Shown here: one piece after another, positions 35,528 through 45,711 of the stretch
How positions within the stretch are numbered: the stretch's first letter is position 1
Layout: each line of letters begins with the position of its first letter
NCBI GenBank assembly: GCA_025057795.1
Contig: JANXEP010000010.1
Coordinates: forward strand, 4,811 to 68,810
Reading direction: 5' to 3'
DNA: 64,000 bases
Origin: Candidatus Bathyarchaeota archaeon
GTDB taxonomy: Archaea > Thermoproteota > Bathyarchaeia > Bathyarchaeales > UBA233
Notes under the pieces: generated by a model
Database searches by the model: none
What the model was told of the DNA's origin: nothing
The model's input: only the letters and a program-made list of their open reading frames with translations
Position numbers and translations under genes: made by a program

Positions 35528-38203
35528 TTACATGAAGCGTTCCAGTTTTGTTAACCCTGTTATTTCGTCGAAATCCAAGCCTAACGCGTCTAAGACTTGG
35601 TCGAATGTGGAGTGGAGGTAGGCTATGTACTTGTCCACGTCTATCTCGTTTTTCGACGCCAACTCCACTGGTTTGACGTGGGGTTCGTTGACAACCTTTA
35701 CGAAGCTTATAAGGTCGCCTGCCTTCAGCTCCATACCCCCTTCCCGTAGTTTTCTTGCAGCCTTAACGTGTTGTGGGGTTGTCTTCGTGTAGCGTTCAAG
35801 CTCTTCGCCTAAAACCACGTTGAAGGCGAGTTCGCTTAGGTCCCATTCCCGCCTCTTAAGCCGCATGTAACAGTCGCGGATGTTTCGGATTATGTCCTTT
35901 TTTGCTTCTTCAAAGTCCGCGGGGGTTTTAACCATGGCTAAGCGTTCTTTCATCCTGTCAAAGGCTTTCTTTATGAAAATTGGGATGTGGCGTTTTTTAC
36001 CCGTTAATCCCTTCACGTCCACGCTTCCGTCTTCAAGAACTCCCAGATAGTTTTTCTTCCTTGAGCTGAAAACCGCGTAACGGTAATTTTTGTCCACGTC
36101 TAAGCCCATTTTAAGCTCGCTTTCAGTCCACGCTTCAAGCTCGCGTATCTGCTCCTTTGAAGGGTTCTTTAGGAAAACGCTGTCCGTGTCGCCGTAAAGC
36201 ACCTGGATGCCCAGCTTTCTCGCCTTGTCAATTATTTTGGTTATTGCGTGTCTCCCCAAGGCTGCTGTAGCCTCTGCCACAGGCGGGCAATAGAGGTCGA
36301 AGGTTTCAGCTCCGAAAACCCCATAGCTCGCGTTTAGAATCACTTTGAGGGCGCCTTGGATGATGTTGTACCAGCTTCTAAGCTCTGGGGGTAACGCCTT
36401 ATCCTTGGATTTAGGCTTGTACCATTGAACTCGGAGGTCTCGAAGCGAGCCTATTAGCAGGCTTTCAAGGGCGCGTTTCTTTCTGCAAACCCAATGGGGT
36501 GTGTCAGGCACCAAGTTTATGCGGCACTCGGGGTGAGGGCACAAGATAGACTGGTAGCCTAAATTCCATACTTTTATTATGGATGGGTATAGGCTTGGAA
36601 AGTCCATTACGGCTACGTTGAAGTGGACGCCTGGGACGGGTTCAACCACTATGGCGCCCTTATACTTTTTGCCCTTGATTATGGCTTTTGTAGCCGTCTT
36701 GCCCTTTAGGGCTAGGATGTCTTCAGCGTTTGGTATGAGCATTTTTCTCCTGCGGTGTTCTCGGTGCATGAAGTTTCTTATCCACCGGGAAACTCCTTGG
36801 CGGCTTACATCCTCCATGGGCATGCTGCTTATCCTTGCGAGTGCAAGTATCAATTTCAAAACAAGCTCGTCCTCAAAGCTTGTGAGTTTATAGGTGATTT
36901 CAGCGTCTCTGAAACAGTATTTGGCAAGTTCCGTGTAGGTTAAATCCCCTATGCCCTTTTCTAGGGTTATCTTCTCCAGCCCTAAAAGGGCTTTTCCAAC
37001 GTCGCCTAGGGTTACGTCGCGGTAGCGGTTGCTGAAGGCGTAAATCTGTATGGAGCGGTTGAAGAAGAACTTGTATAGGTCTATGTGCACCCCGTACTTT
37101 AAGAGGCATACGCGTTTGCCAACCTCTATGGGAATTTCGTCTCTGCGGAATCCACGGTTTTCCGCCCTATGGGCTAGATAGCGCAGGTCGAAGTCGTCGC
37201 CGTTAAAGGTTATGACGAAGGGGTAACTCCATAAAACCTCGAAAACAGCCTTCAACAGTTTTTCTTCAGAATCAAAGTATTCTATTTCCACGTCGACGGG
37301 GAGGCGTTCTGTTCCCTCGCAAACCCCTTCCCTTTTCAGGAGTAGGACACGCTTTTGACCGTCTGAACCGTAGATGGAAACACAGACTATGGGGTAGGCT
37401 GCCTCGCGGGGGTCAGGCATCCTTGTCGGGATAGGCGAGTAGACTTCGATGTCTATGGCGGCGTAGCGGAACTTTGGAGCTGGATACTCTAAAAGCCTAG
37501 CCCACTGCTCAATGTACTCTAAATCCTCGGCAGAAGCGCCCTTAAAAGTCTCCATTATTTTCTGAACCATTTTTTCAGCTTCTTCTATGCGTTTTGGGGT
37601 TAGGTTGCCGTTCCTAACCTCGTAAACCATGCCGGGTAAAAGTCCCCTGTCGTAAATGTAGGACTGGTAATATTTTATTTTGGACTCCCAGACTTTGACG
37701 TTCTCCAGGGCGACAGGAACCTCTGAAACTTTCGGGAAATCTTCCGGAATTATGTCCCTTATGCAGCCTTTTGGGCGTCCTCCAATGGCTAGAGGGTCTT
37801 TAGCCACAATCTTCGTAATTTTGACAGGCTTATCCGAGAGGGGGTCAAACTTTTCCTCAATTTCAAAGTGGCTGAAGCCCGGATGCTTCATTAAGCGGTC
37901 AATTTTTTCCAGTTCGTACTGTGACAGGTTCGTGTAACAGTAGGGCTTATGCCCAGTGTTGTCATACCAGAAGTATATTCGCCCGGAAACAGGCTCGTAA
38001 AGTTTAATGAGGGCTTTTCCAGCTTTTCCATCGTACGTGGCGGAGACAAAATATGACGGGGGAAGGTTTTCAGGGGCGACGGGCGGGAAGCCTCTTTGTT
38101 TCCTTTCTTTTTCCAAGGCTTCCATAAAGGGTGTAGCCTGCGTTTTTGCTTCTTTCTTAGTCTCTTTTGGAAGGCAGAATTCGTCTAGACGCTTCTGCGC
38201 CAT
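35528..38203 (-). CDS. Family B DNA polymerase, PolB1 type
   Basis: 891 residues. The 3'-5' exonuclease domain shows YAAIDIEVYSP (Exo I) and FNGDDFDLRY (Exo II). The polymerase domain shows DFPSLYPSII (motif A), KVILNASYGVFG (motif B) and YGDTDSVF (motif C), all intact. The N-terminus AQKRLDEFC has Q3-L6-F9 spacing like a PCNA-interacting box, as in Sulfolobus PolB1. It is probably a main replicative polymerase. The start is ATG 38203. Confidence 0.95.
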   Translation of the reverse strand: MAQKRLDEFCLPKETKKEAKTQATPFMEALEKERKQRGFPPVAPENLPPSYFVSATYDGKAGKALIKLYEPVSGRIYFWYDNTGHKPYCYTNLSQYELEKIDRLMKHPGFSHFEIEEKFDPLSDKPVKITKIVAKDPLAIGGRPKGCIRDIIPEDFPKVSEVPVALENVKVWESKIKYYQSYIYDRGLLPGMVYEVRNGNLTPKRIEEAEKMVQKIMETFKGASAEDLEYIEQWARLLEYPAPKFRYAAIDIEVYSPIPTRMPDPREAAYPIVCVSIYGSDGQKRVLLLKREGVCEGTERLPVDVEIEYFDSEEKLLKAVFEVLWSYPFVITFNGDDFDLRYLAHRAENRGFRRDEIPIEVGKRVCLLKYGVHIDLYKFFFNRSIQIYAFSNRYRDVTLGDVGKALLGLEKITLEKGIGDLTYTELAKYCFRDAEITYKLTSFEDELVLKLILALARISSMPMEDVSRQGVSRWIRNFMHREHRRRKMLIPNAEDILALKGKTATKAIIKGKKYKGAIVVEPVPGVHFNVAVMDFPSLYPSIIKVWNLGYQSILCPHPECRINLVPDTPHWVCRKKRALESLLIGSLRDLRVQWYKPKSKDKALPPELRSWYNIIQGALKVILNASYGVFGAETFDLYCPPVAEATAALGRHAITKIIDKARKLGIQVLYGDTDSVFLKNPSKEQIRELEAWTESELKMGLDVDKNYRYAVFSSRKKNYLGVLEDGSVDVKGLTGKKRHIPIFIKKAFDRMKERLAMVKTPADFEEAKKDIIRNIRDCYMRLKRREWDLSELAFNVVLGEELERYTKTTPQHVKAARKLREGGMELKAGDLISFVKVVNEPHVKPVELASKNEIDVDKYIAYLHSTFDQVLDALGLDFDEITGLTKLERFM

Positions 38204-38281
38204 GCCCTCTTAACCTAACTTTTAATATGAGCAGGGTGGACTAAAATCTTACTAAAAGCCTTAAACGAGTGGAGTAAAGCG

Positions 38282-39628
38282 TTGCTTAGAGAGGCTTGGA
38301 CGCTTGCAATTGAAGCCCTAAGCTGGATGGAAAAGGAAAAGATTAACGAATCGCTAGCCTTGGCTAGGACTGCTAGGCAATTAGATGTAAGCGACGTTAA
38401 CGCGCTGCGCTTTGCCCATAGGCTTCTGCACGAAACGGTTAGGCGCCGCAACCTCATAGACAGGTTTATCAATGAAGTTTTAAAGCCTAAAGCTCTAAGC
38501 GAGTTCACGTTGGGCGTTCAATCCTTTCTAAGGCTTTATGTTTACCATACAAGGTTGGCGAAAGGCTGGGAGAAGATAGACGTTGAAGAGGCAGTAAACA
38601 TTGTGAGGCTTGGGCGCTCCATTCTTGGGTGGAAAACCCTCCAAAGCGTTGAGCATGTTTTTGGAGTTCTACTCACTGAAAACCCGGCGCAGCTTCTGAA
38701 AGGCGTGGGCGACGAGGAGAGAATTGGGCTTTTAACCTTTCACCCCACATGGTTTGTTAGGTACTGTTTCAAGCTTTTCGGCAGAAAAGAGGCCATAGCA
38801 ATGCTTGAGGCGAACCTGAAGTCGCCGCCAACCTATTTGAGAATTAACACGCTCAGGGGAAGCGAAAAAGAAATCTTGGAGAAGCTAGCCGAAGACGGGG
38901 TGAAAGTTGAAAAGGTTGAAGGCTTAACGTACGCCTACAAAGTTTTAGAAGCAAAACAGCCCCTAGTCAGAACCAGAAGCTTCAAAGAAGGTCTATTCTA
39001 CATACAGGACAAGGCAAGCTGTTTCGCTGCGGAAGCGGTGAATCCCAAACCCGGAGCAGTGGTTTTAGACGTGTGCGCGGCTCCCGGGGCGAAAACAACC
39101 CTCCTGGCGCAGTTGATGCAGAACCGGGGCTTAATTTACTCCATTGACTATTCGAGGCGGAGGATGGGTGTCTGGAGAAACGAGGTTAAACGCATGGGTG
39201 TTGAAAATGCTGAACCAATAATCGCGGACGCGTGTAACCCTTTTCCCGTTGCTGTGGAGGCTGACGTGGTTGTTTTAGATCCGCCTTGCACGAGCACCGG
39301 AACCTTCGCTAAGCTTCCGTCGGCTAAATGGAGGCTTACGCCGCGTTCCGTCGAGAAGATGGCTGAAATCCAGTGGCAAATGCTTGAAAACTGCGCGGAA
39401 AAGGTCAAGCCCGGAGGCATTTTAGCCTATTCAACGTGTAGCATAACTGTTGAAGAGAACGAGCTGCTTATCGAACGGTTTTTGAAGTGGCATCCGGAGT
39501 TTTCGCTGGCTGAAATAACGCCCAAAATTGGGTTTTCCGGGTTAAGGGGTTTGGAAAAATGCCGGAGGCTTTACCCCCACATCCACGAGTGTAACGGCTT
39601 TTTCATCGCAAAATTGTTAAGGCAATAA
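38282..39628 (+). CDS. NSUN/RsmB-type RNA m5C methyltransferase
   Basis: 448 residues. A helical NusB-like region covers about 1-150, followed by the methyltransferase: VLDVCAAPGAKTTLLAQL (motif I), DPPCTSTGTF with the release cysteine, and AYSTCSITVEENE with the nucleophilic cysteine. It methylates cytosine C5 in rRNA or tRNA; the site is not predictable. The start is TTG 38282; no ATG or GTG is in frame above it. A TATA-like TTTTAATATG is at 38220-38229, divergent from polB. Confidence 0.92.
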   Translation: MLREAWTLAIEALSWMEKEKINESLALARTARQLDVSDVNALRFAHRLLHETVRRRNLIDRFINEVLKPKALSEFTLGVQSFLRLYVYHTRLAKGWEKIDVEEAVNIVRLGRSILGWKTLQSVEHVFGVLLTENPAQLLKGVGDEERIGLLTFHPTWFVRYCFKLFGRKEAIAMLEANLKSPPTYLRINTLRGSEKEILEKLAEDGVKVEKVEGLTYAYKVLEAKQPLVRTRSFKEGLFYIQDKASCFAAEAVNPKPGAVVLDVCAAPGAKTTLLAQLMQNRGLIYSIDYSRRRMGVWRNEVKRMGVENAEPIIADACNPFPVAVEADVVVLDPPCTSTGTFAKLPSAKWRLTPRSVEKMAEIQWQMLENCAEKVKPGGILAYSTCSITVEENELLIERFLKWHPEFSLAEITPKIGFSGLRGLEKCRRLYPHIHECNGFFIAKLLRQ

Positions 39629-39659
39629 AGCGTAATAGAGGCTTGGAGGGAACACTTGT

Positions 39660-39953
39660 TTGAAAGGGTGCAAATTAATTGGGAAAATTGTGAGGGTTGA
39701 AGGGGAGTGCTCGGCGGAACACCGTGTTGGTGAGGAATTCGACTTAACCATTTACTCCGAAGAGACGCATAAAAGCCTTAGAGCCCCAAACATCTGCTGT
39801 TATTTCTACGACGCCGTTTTCCCATACATCATTGCGTTGCAGTTTGGCGGAACCTTTCCATGGCAAGAAGACAGAAACACATTCTTTTTCGGCTGCCCAG
39901 ACCGTCAAAAAGTTGTAATCGAAATTAAAAGAATCGAAAGCGAAAGAGGCTAA
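39660..39953 (+). CDS. TIGR04076-family small protein
   Basis: 97 residues. CKLIGKIVRVEGECSAEHRVGEEFDL, then FYDAVFPYIIALQFGGTFPW and a late cysteine (FGCPD) match the TIGR04076 group, whose function is unknown. The start is TTG 39660 with GGAGGG six nt upstream. It follows the NSUN gene closely and converges with the arginase-family gene (4-nt overlap). Confidence 0.85.
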   Translation: MKGCKLIGKIVRVEGECSAEHRVGEEFDLTIYSEETHKSLRAPNICCYFYDAVFPYIIALQFGGTFPWQEDRNTFFFGCPDRQKVVIEIKRIESERG

Positions 39954-40849
39954 TATCTCCTCGCTTTTTCGATACTGCATAACATCTCAAAAATTATTTT
40001 TGCCGCTTGAATAGCCGTGTTTCCATGGTCGTAGTTGGGCGCAACCTCCACAAGGTCAAAGCCCAAAATAGGCTTGTCGCATACACAGCCCAGAATGTCC
40101 AGTAAAACAGATGTTTCAAGTCCTTCAGGCTCGGGGTTTTGCACTGCCGGGGCATAGGCTGGGTCTAAAATGTCCATGTCTATGGACACGTAAACGTTAC
40201 GCATGTCCTCAAGTCTTTTCTCCAGAAAGGCTGTTGCCTGTTCAACCCCCTCCCTTCTAATGTAGTTTGTTGTCAGGAATTTTATCTCAGCGTTTTCTGC
40301 GTATTCAAGTTCTTCCTTGCAGACGGCCCTTGTGCCAACTTCTATTATTTTCGCGGGTTTTATTTCCTCGCTTATCCGTCGCATGAAGGTTGTGTGGGAA
40401 AGCTTAAGCCCCATGAACTGGTCTCGCAGGTCGAGGTGGGCGTCGAAGCTTACCACCGCCGTTTTTGAGGCTTTTTCGCCTAAACCCTTCAGCACGCCGA
40501 GGGTTATAGTGTGTTCCCCGCCGATGGTGACGGGGGTTTTCCCCTGCTCTAAAATTTCCTTCACAACCCGTTCAAGCCTTTCCATGGTTTGCTCCGTGCT
40601 TGTGGAAACGTGTAAATCGCCCAAGTCGTGAAGCCGCAAGTCTTCAACATCTAAGCCTGTTCGGAAGCTGTAGGTCTCAATGTTTAGGGATGCCTCCCTT
40701 ATGGCGTTGGGGCCGAATCTTGCGCCAGTTCTGTAGGTGCTTGTGAAGTCGAAGGGAACCCCCAAGATTATGTAGTTTGCTTCCTCGAAGGGTTTTTGAA
40801 AACCGCTGAAAACGTTAGGCTGAGAAACGAAAATTTCCCTATAACCCAT
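39950..40849 (-). CDS. speB: Agmatinase / arginase-family ureohydrolase
   Basis: 299 residues. The dimanganese ligands are visible in GGEHTITLG, SFDAHLDLRDQ and SIDMDILDPAYAPA. The most likely reaction is agmatine to putrescine and urea, the archaeal route to polyamines, but related activities cannot be ruled out. The start is ATG 40849. No arginine decarboxylase gene is adjacent. Confidence 0.88.
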   Translation of the reverse strand: MGYREIFVSQPNVFSGFQKPFEEANYIILGVPFDFTSTYRTGARFGPNAIREASLNIETYSFRTGLDVEDLRLHDLGDLHVSTSTEQTMERLERVVKEILEQGKTPVTIGGEHTITLGVLKGLGEKASKTAVVSFDAHLDLRDQFMGLKLSHTTFMRRISEEIKPAKIIEVGTRAVCKEELEYAENAEIKFLTTNYIRREGVEQATAFLEKRLEDMRNVYVSIDMDILDPAYAPAVQNPEPEGLETSVLLDILGCVCDKPILGFDLVEVAPNYDHGNTAIQAAKIIFEMLCSIEKARRY

Positions 40850-40985
40850 TCAGCAGTTCTCCATATGCCGGATTATTATGCCTATTTTCGATTTGCAAGC
40901 TCTAAACTTTTTCGCTTAAACAGCACAAATTTATTAAGCATGCCGGATTATCTAATGCTTTAACCCGCAGAAAGGGGATAACCCC

Positions 40986-41342
40986 ATGGGTTTCAAAGGC
41001 AGATTTAGGGTTGAAAGTCGTGGAATGCTGTTGGCAACCGTTTATTACGCATTAACAGGGATTATTTTTTTCGCCGTTTTAGCCTCTGATTTTAGGCTTG
41101 TCCACATGGCCATCATGGGCATTTTCAGCCTAGCTTCAGCCTACAGCCTATATGGGAAAAGGGCTTGGGCCCTATGGTTTATCCTGCCCCTATTCTTCAC
41201 GGCTACAACCTTTGCGCTTTTCATGCTCTATTATGCTGTTGGAAGCGACATGCTTCTCAGCGTGGCTATGGCGGTCTATTTGGTTTTGACGTGGATTTTC
41301 ACGTTCTACGCGGCTGCCAAAAGAAAGGAGCTGAAAAGTTAA
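40986..41342 (+). CDS. Small four-helix membrane protein
   Basis: 118 residues with four hydrophobic helices (near 14-35, 38-54, 59-81 and 86-108) and a basic C-terminal tail. No family was recognised. ATG 40986 has AAAGGGGA about eight nt upstream and a TATA-like AAATTTATTA near 40925. It converges with moeA. Confidence 0.72.
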   Translation: MGFKGRFRVESRGMLLATVYYALTGIIFFAVLASDFRLVHMAIMGIFSLASAYSLYGKRAWALWFILPLFFTATTFALFMLYYAVGSDMLLSVAMAVYLVLTWIFTFYAAAKRKELKS

Positions 41343-41347
41343 ACAGG

Positions 41348-42586
41348 CTACAGCTTTTTGAAAAGGTGAACCGTCACCTCCTCGCCTGCATCAACAAACT
41401 GCTGGTTTTCAGGGATTTCCACGAAACCGTCAGCCCTCAAAAGGGTTGTTATCGCCCCCGAAAGCCCTGTTGGGACAGGCTCAGCTATAAGCCGCTTAGA
41501 AGCGTCCTCTTTAAGCCTAACCATTATGAAGGTTCTTCTACCCCGCGCTGGAAACATGCGCGTGGAAGCCAAAGCCCTAACCTCATATGCCTCCTCAGGT
41601 TTTCTTCCAGCTAACCCCTCTATAATCGGACGCGCCAATAAGTGATAGGTTAGCAAGGCTGAAGTGGGATGCCCCGGAAGCGAGAAAATGGGTTTTCCAT
41701 CCACCAACGCAACCGTTGTGGGTTTTCCGGGCCTAATAGCTATGCCGCAGACAATTAAACCTGGCTTGCCAAGGGTGCTGAGCGTTTTTGGAACCACATC
41801 CCTCGGCCCGACAGATACTCCCCCAGAAGTCATAACAACGTCTGCCAGCTCCAAAGCCCTTTTTAAAGCCTTTCCAAGCTCGGCAGCGTCGTCGGGAAAA
41901 ACCCCGAGAAAGACGGGTTCTCCGCCGCTTTCTACGATCGCTGCGCTTAGGCTGTAAGCGTTTATATCATAGATTTTCCCGGGGGGAAGCGGCTTGCCAG
42001 GTTCCGCCACCTCGGCTCCCGTGGATAGGACTGCAACGCGGGGAACCCTGTAAACCTTTATTTTGGCGAGTCCCAAAGCGGCTATGGCGCCTATCTCCCT
42101 CGCGCCCAGCAGCCGCCCCCGCTCAACGATGGTTTCCCCCTTCTTTATGTCCGACCCGGCTTTCATAACATTTTCATCCTTTGCCACGGCGCTGTAGACG
42201 TAAACTTCGCCGTTTCTCAGCTCCGTGTCCTCAGCCATAACAACGGCGTCGGCGCCCTTCGGCATGGGCGCGCCGGTCATTATTTCCGCAGCCTCGCCCT
42301 GGTTCACGTTTATTTTTGGCATTTCGCCAACGCTTACCGTTCCGCAGAGCTTCAGTTTCACCGGCCTGTTTTCCTCAGCCCCGAAAGTGTCTTCGGCCTT
42401 CACGGCGTAGCCGTCTACCGTGGAGCGGTCAAACGGGGGAACGTCGAGGGCTGCTTTCACGTCTTCCGCAAGGACTCTGCCGTAAGCATTCAAAAGGGGA
42501 ATTTCCTCAACGCCTAAGGGCTTAGCCTCAAAATATTCCCTTATGGTTTTTCTAGCCTCTTCAAGGGTTAACAGTTTCCTAAACAT
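41348..42586 (-). CDS. moeA: Molybdopterin molybdotransferase MoeA, second copy
   Basis: 412 residues. [13 protein letters not shown] and [17 protein letters not shown] are MoeA signatures; [14 protein letters not shown] is the MPT-binding loop and [16 protein letters not shown] precedes domain IV. It inserts molybdate or tungstate into adenylylated molybdopterin. ATG 42586 overlaps the upstream moeA by 8 nt. The copies differ enough to suggest different metals or partners, which is an inference. Confidence 0.94.
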   Translation of the reverse strand: MFRKLLTLEEARKTIREYFEAKPLGVEEIPLLNAYGRVLAEDVKAALDVPPFDRSTVDGYAVKAEDTFGAEENRPVKLKLCGTVSVGEMPKINVNQGEAAEIMTGAPMPKGADAVVMAEDTELRNGEVYVYSAVAKDENVMKAGSDIKKGETIVERGRLLGAREIGAIAALGLAKIKVYRVPRVAVLSTGAEVAEPGKPLPPGKIYDINAYSLSAAIVESGGEPVFLGVFPDDAAELGKALKRALELADVVMTSGGVSVGPRDVVPKTLSTLGKPGLIVCGIAIRPGKPTTVALVDGKPIFSLPGHPTSALLTYHLLARPIIEGLAGRKPEEAYEVRALASTRMFPARGRRTFIMVRLKEDASKRLIAEPVPTGLSGAITTLLRADGFVEIPENQQFVDAGEEVTVHLFKKL

Positions 42587-43826
42587 TGTTTTCAGCCGCC
42601 TCTATGGCGTCGAAAAGGCGAACCTGAACCGTTTCGCCCTCCTCCAACCCTTCACGGTTTTCAGGAACCACAACGTAGCCGTTAGCCTTAACCATGGTTG
42701 AGATTATCCCCGAGCCCCGGGCGCTTATGGGCTCTGCGAAAAGCTGGCCTTCGCGCATGAAGACGCGGACGCGGACAAAGGTTTTCCTTCCAAGGGCTGT
42801 GGAAACTCGCCTTGTCAGCTTTGCCTCCACCATGGGCCTAGGCTCGTCCTTCAACCCTGACATTTTGAGGATTAGGGGTCTTGCGAAAACCTCAAAGCCG
42901 AAAATGGCTGCCACAGGGTTGCCTGAAAGAATTATTACGGGTTTGCCGTTAACCACTGCGAGGGCTGTGGGCATGGCTGGACGCATGGCCACGCCGTGAA
43001 CTATGACGCCTGGCTTGCCCAGCATGTTTACAGCTGCGGGGACAAGGTCTGGCGCGCCGACGCTTGTGCCGCCAGTGGTAATAACTATATCCGCCTTTTC
43101 CAAGCCAAGCCTAATTCTTTTGGAGATTTCTTCAACATCATCCTTTGCTATGCCTAAATCCACTGGTTCAGCGCCCAACTCACGGCACAGGCACGAAATA
43201 ATTAACCTATTAGCCTCGAAAATCTGGCCCTTTCCCAGTTTTTGGCCAGCCTCTACAAGCTCGTTTCCCGTGGCTAAAACCGCCACCTTCGGCCTTTCAT
43301 AAACCTCAACCTCTGCCACGCCAAGGGATGCTATTAACCCGAGATGGTGGGGCTTTAGGCGGGTTCCGGCTTTTACGGCAATTTCGCCCTTGGCGATATC
43401 CTCGCCCCTTTTCGAAACGTTTTCGCCCGGCGTTACAGCAGTCCAAATTTCTATTTCGCCGTTTAGGCGTCTAACGTTTTCAAGCATTACAACGGCGTCG
43501 GCGCCTTCTGGAAGCATGTTTCCGGTCCAAACCTGTTTGGCTTGGCCTCCCTTAATTTCCTTTGCCTCAGTCAGTTTGAGGATTTTCGGTTTAAACTGAG
43601 AAGCGCCAAAAGTGTCAACGGCTCGAACTGCGAAGCCGTCGACGGCTGACCTGTCAAACCTCGGCAGGGCTTCTTCCGCTTTAATGTTTTCTGCAAGAAC
43701 CCTGTTTAGGGCTTCGTGTAAGGGAACCCTCACCGTTTTTAAGCGTTGAATTTCAAGGTTTTCGAGAAGCGTCCGTTCTGCCTCTTCAATTGAAGCAAGC
43801 TTTTGGAAGCCCTTTAGCCTAACCAA
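42579..43826 (-). CDS. moeA: Molybdopterin molybdotransferase MoeA, first copy
   Basis: About 415 residues from TTG 43826. Signatures are LPRFDRSAVDGFAV, GNMLPEGADAVVMLENV, TTGGTSVGAPDLVP and LSGNPVAAIFGFEVFA, as in MoeA. The frame is open to 43880, but that extension is Cys/Leu-rich and unlike the family, while TTG 43826 has AGGTG about eight nt upstream. It overlaps the second moeA, so the pair is cotranscribed. Confidence 0.93.
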   Translation of the reverse strand: MVRLKGFQKLASIEEAERTLLENLEIQRLKTVRVPLHEALNRVLAENIKAEEALPRFDRSAVDGFAVRAVDTFGASQFKPKILKLTEAKEIKGGQAKQVWTGNMLPEGADAVVMLENVRRLNGEIEIWTAVTPGENVSKRGEDIAKGEIAVKAGTRLKPHHLGLIASLGVAEVEVYERPKVAVLATGNELVEAGQKLGKGQIFEANRLIISCLCRELGAEPVDLGIAKDDVEEISKRIRLGLEKADIVITTGGTSVGAPDLVPAAVNMLGKPGVIVHGVAMRPAMPTALAVVNGKPVIILSGNPVAAIFGFEVFARPLILKMSGLKDEPRPMVEAKLTRRVSTALGRKTFVRVRVFMREGQLFAEPISARGSGIISTMVKANGYVVVPENREGLEEGETVQVRLFDAIEAAENNV

Positions 43827-43890
43827 AAGGGGGCACCTATAATCAGCACGTAGGCAATGTAGAAAAAGGTATCGCAGCAAGCGTAAAAAT

Positions 43891-44754
43891 TTAGCTTTTA
43901 AGCTCTTTCATTAGGATGTTGCGCATTTTTATTGCATCCACGTCTAAGATTGGGCTTTCGCTTATGATGACGGGGGCAATTTTGAATTCAGCTATGACCT
44001 TTGCAAGATGTTCAAAGTTTGGGCCGTATTCCGCCTCGTCCATGGTGTGGTGGCGTTTTTCCCCCTTATCTGTAAACTCCACCTTGGTGAAGTGGCAGTG
44101 AAGGTTTTTTACTGCTGCGCTTCCCAAACGGTTTTCGATTTCCGCCAGAATTTTGCGGAAGTCTTCAACGGTTTTGAGCCGCCCGCCTTCCCGCGCATGT
44201 AAATGCGCCCAGTCTATCACCGGCTGGGTTTGTTCGACGTTTTCGCATAAGGCCAAAACCTCTTCTAGGCTGCCGAACTGGGCGGGTTTACCCATGGTTT
44301 CAGGCCCCAACCGAACATTTCTTATTCCTAAAGTTCGCATTTCGTTAACAACTTCTTGGAGGGCTTTTACGCATTCGTTGAAAACTTGTTTTGGATGTTT
44401 TCTGCCGTAAAAGCCGGCGTGGAAAATAACGATTTGGGAGTTCATCCATTCAGAGGCTGTGGCACACGCGATTAGGCGCTTTTTGCTTGCTTCAATGGTT
44501 TCTTTGTCTCCGCAGAGGTTGACAAAGTATGAGCCGTGGAGGCTTAGCTGAACATCGTTTTCACCCGCCTTCAAAGCAAACTTTTCCGCTTCCTCCCTCT
44601 TTATCTGGGGTTTTACGCCCCAGCGCACAGCCTGATACTCGAAAGCGTCTAGGCCTTCCTCCCGCAAAAGACTAGGAACATCCGTTAAAGTTGCCTTCCT
44701 AGCCCTAAAGGATGGCGGTATGCCCGCGGGGCCAAATCTTGGGCGGTCAGCCAT
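43891..44754 (-). CDS. Endonuclease IV-like TIM-barrel protein
   Basis: 287 residues. The fold pattern and metal-ligand segments fit AP endonuclease family 2: VQLSLHGSYFVNL, IVIFHAGFY, RLGPETMGK, PVIDWAHLHAR, NLHCHFTKVE and a late ISESP. It may act on abasic sites, completing excision repair with Nth, or be a sugar isomerase of the same fold; the endonuclease IV reading is favoured. The start is ATG 44754. Confidence 0.8.
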   Translation of the reverse strand: MADRPRFGPAGIPPSFRARKATLTDVPSLLREEGLDAFEYQAVRWGVKPQIKREEAEKFALKAGENDVQLSLHGSYFVNLCGDKETIEASKKRLIACATASEWMNSQIVIFHAGFYGRKHPKQVFNECVKALQEVVNEMRTLGIRNVRLGPETMGKPAQFGSLEEVLALCENVEQTQPVIDWAHLHAREGGRLKTVEDFRKILAEIENRLGSAAVKNLHCHFTKVEFTDKGEKRHHTMDEAEYGPNFEHLAKVIAEFKIAPVIISESPILDVDAIKMRNILMKELKS

Positions 44755-44764
44755 CTTTAAGCCT

Positions 44765-45637
44765 CTAACCTTTCCTTGCCTTTCTATATCGATAACTCCT
44801 TCGCACGTAAACCCCGTAGACGAGTACGGCTAAGGCGGAAACCCAAACGGCGAAATTTTGCAGAAACAGGTATTTGCCCGCAGGCGTCAAGTCAGTCAGG
44901 GGCTTAATTATGCTTGTAAAGTTTGCGGCGAAGGCCCTTATGCTGGGCGCCGAGGCTATTATGGAATCGTTTAAGGCTTTGCAAACCCACCAGAGGGGCG
45001 TTAGGGTTTCCGCAAAAGCCCTTGCGGCGTTGCCCATCCATATTACAAGCCCAAGCGTTGAAGGGCTGTTCCAATAAAGGTTTAAAAAGAGCTTTGGGTA
45101 AGCCGCTAGGGAGAAAATCGCGAAAAGCGCCAAAAAGGCGAAAAGCATGATTAGGGAGCTTTTCACAACCGTTTTTGCATGGCTCACGCGGCTCCATAAA
45201 CTGGCGAAACTTTTGTTTTTCATAAGCGCAGCCTTCACCCTTTGAAGGGAGCATTTTACGGTTTGGCTTATCCCACATGTAAACTTTCGCTTTCCCCCCT
45301 CAACGCGCTTAAACTTCTGCTCGGAAGGCTTAGAAGCGCTTAGGTTTAGGTATTTTGTTAGGCAAACCCAGCTTAGGGTAAGCGTTATTATGGCGGCCAG
45401 CGGAACTATATGGAAGATCAGGCTTACCGTAACCACCATTTTCCAGCCAGTTGCCGGAAACTGTAAACTCAGCTGCAGCGGGTTTGGATCTTCCACCCCG
45501 AGGCTGACAGCGTAGATGACGGCTAAATACTCAACCGCGGCGGATGCAAGTATGAACAGCATTAGCGCCGTTAAGCCCTTCAATGTCTTCCAACGGAACA
45601 TTGGAGATTTTTGACGCGACAAGGCATGAATCACCAA
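44765..45637 (-). CDS. Multi-helix membrane protein of unknown function
   Basis: 290 residues with five probable membrane helices (near 21-45, 67-93, 160-180, 195-215 and 258-280) and a basic, Cys-containing cytoplasmic loop between helices 2 and 3. No family was recognised. The frame opens at GTG 45637; ATG 45601 is an alternative. A zinc-ribbon gene precedes it by 75 nt on the same strand and may share its transcript. Confidence 0.65.
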   Translation of the reverse strand: MVIHALSRQKSPMFRWKTLKGLTALMLFILASAAVEYLAVIYAVSLGVEDPNPLQLSLQFPATGWKMVVTVSLIFHIVPLAAIITLTLSWVCLTKYLNLSASKPSEQKFKRVEGGKRKFTCGISQTVKCSLQRVKAALMKNKSFASLWSRVSHAKTVVKSSLIMLFAFLALFAIFSLAAYPKLFLNLYWNSPSTLGLVIWMGNAARAFAETLTPLWWVCKALNDSIIASAPSIRAFAANFTSIIKPLTDLTPAGKYLFLQNFAVWVSALAVLVYGVYVRRSYRYRKARKG

Positions 45638-45711
45638 CTTTATTTGTCTGTTTCGGCTGCAGTTTATTCAGTACGATTCTCGAATTAAAAAGCGTGACTG
45701 TTGACTTGCGG

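Noticed and set aside
44904..45278. 124-codon frame within the membrane protein gene
   Set aside because: Same strand, other frame, with no domain and no ribosome site; the membrane protein has clear helices.
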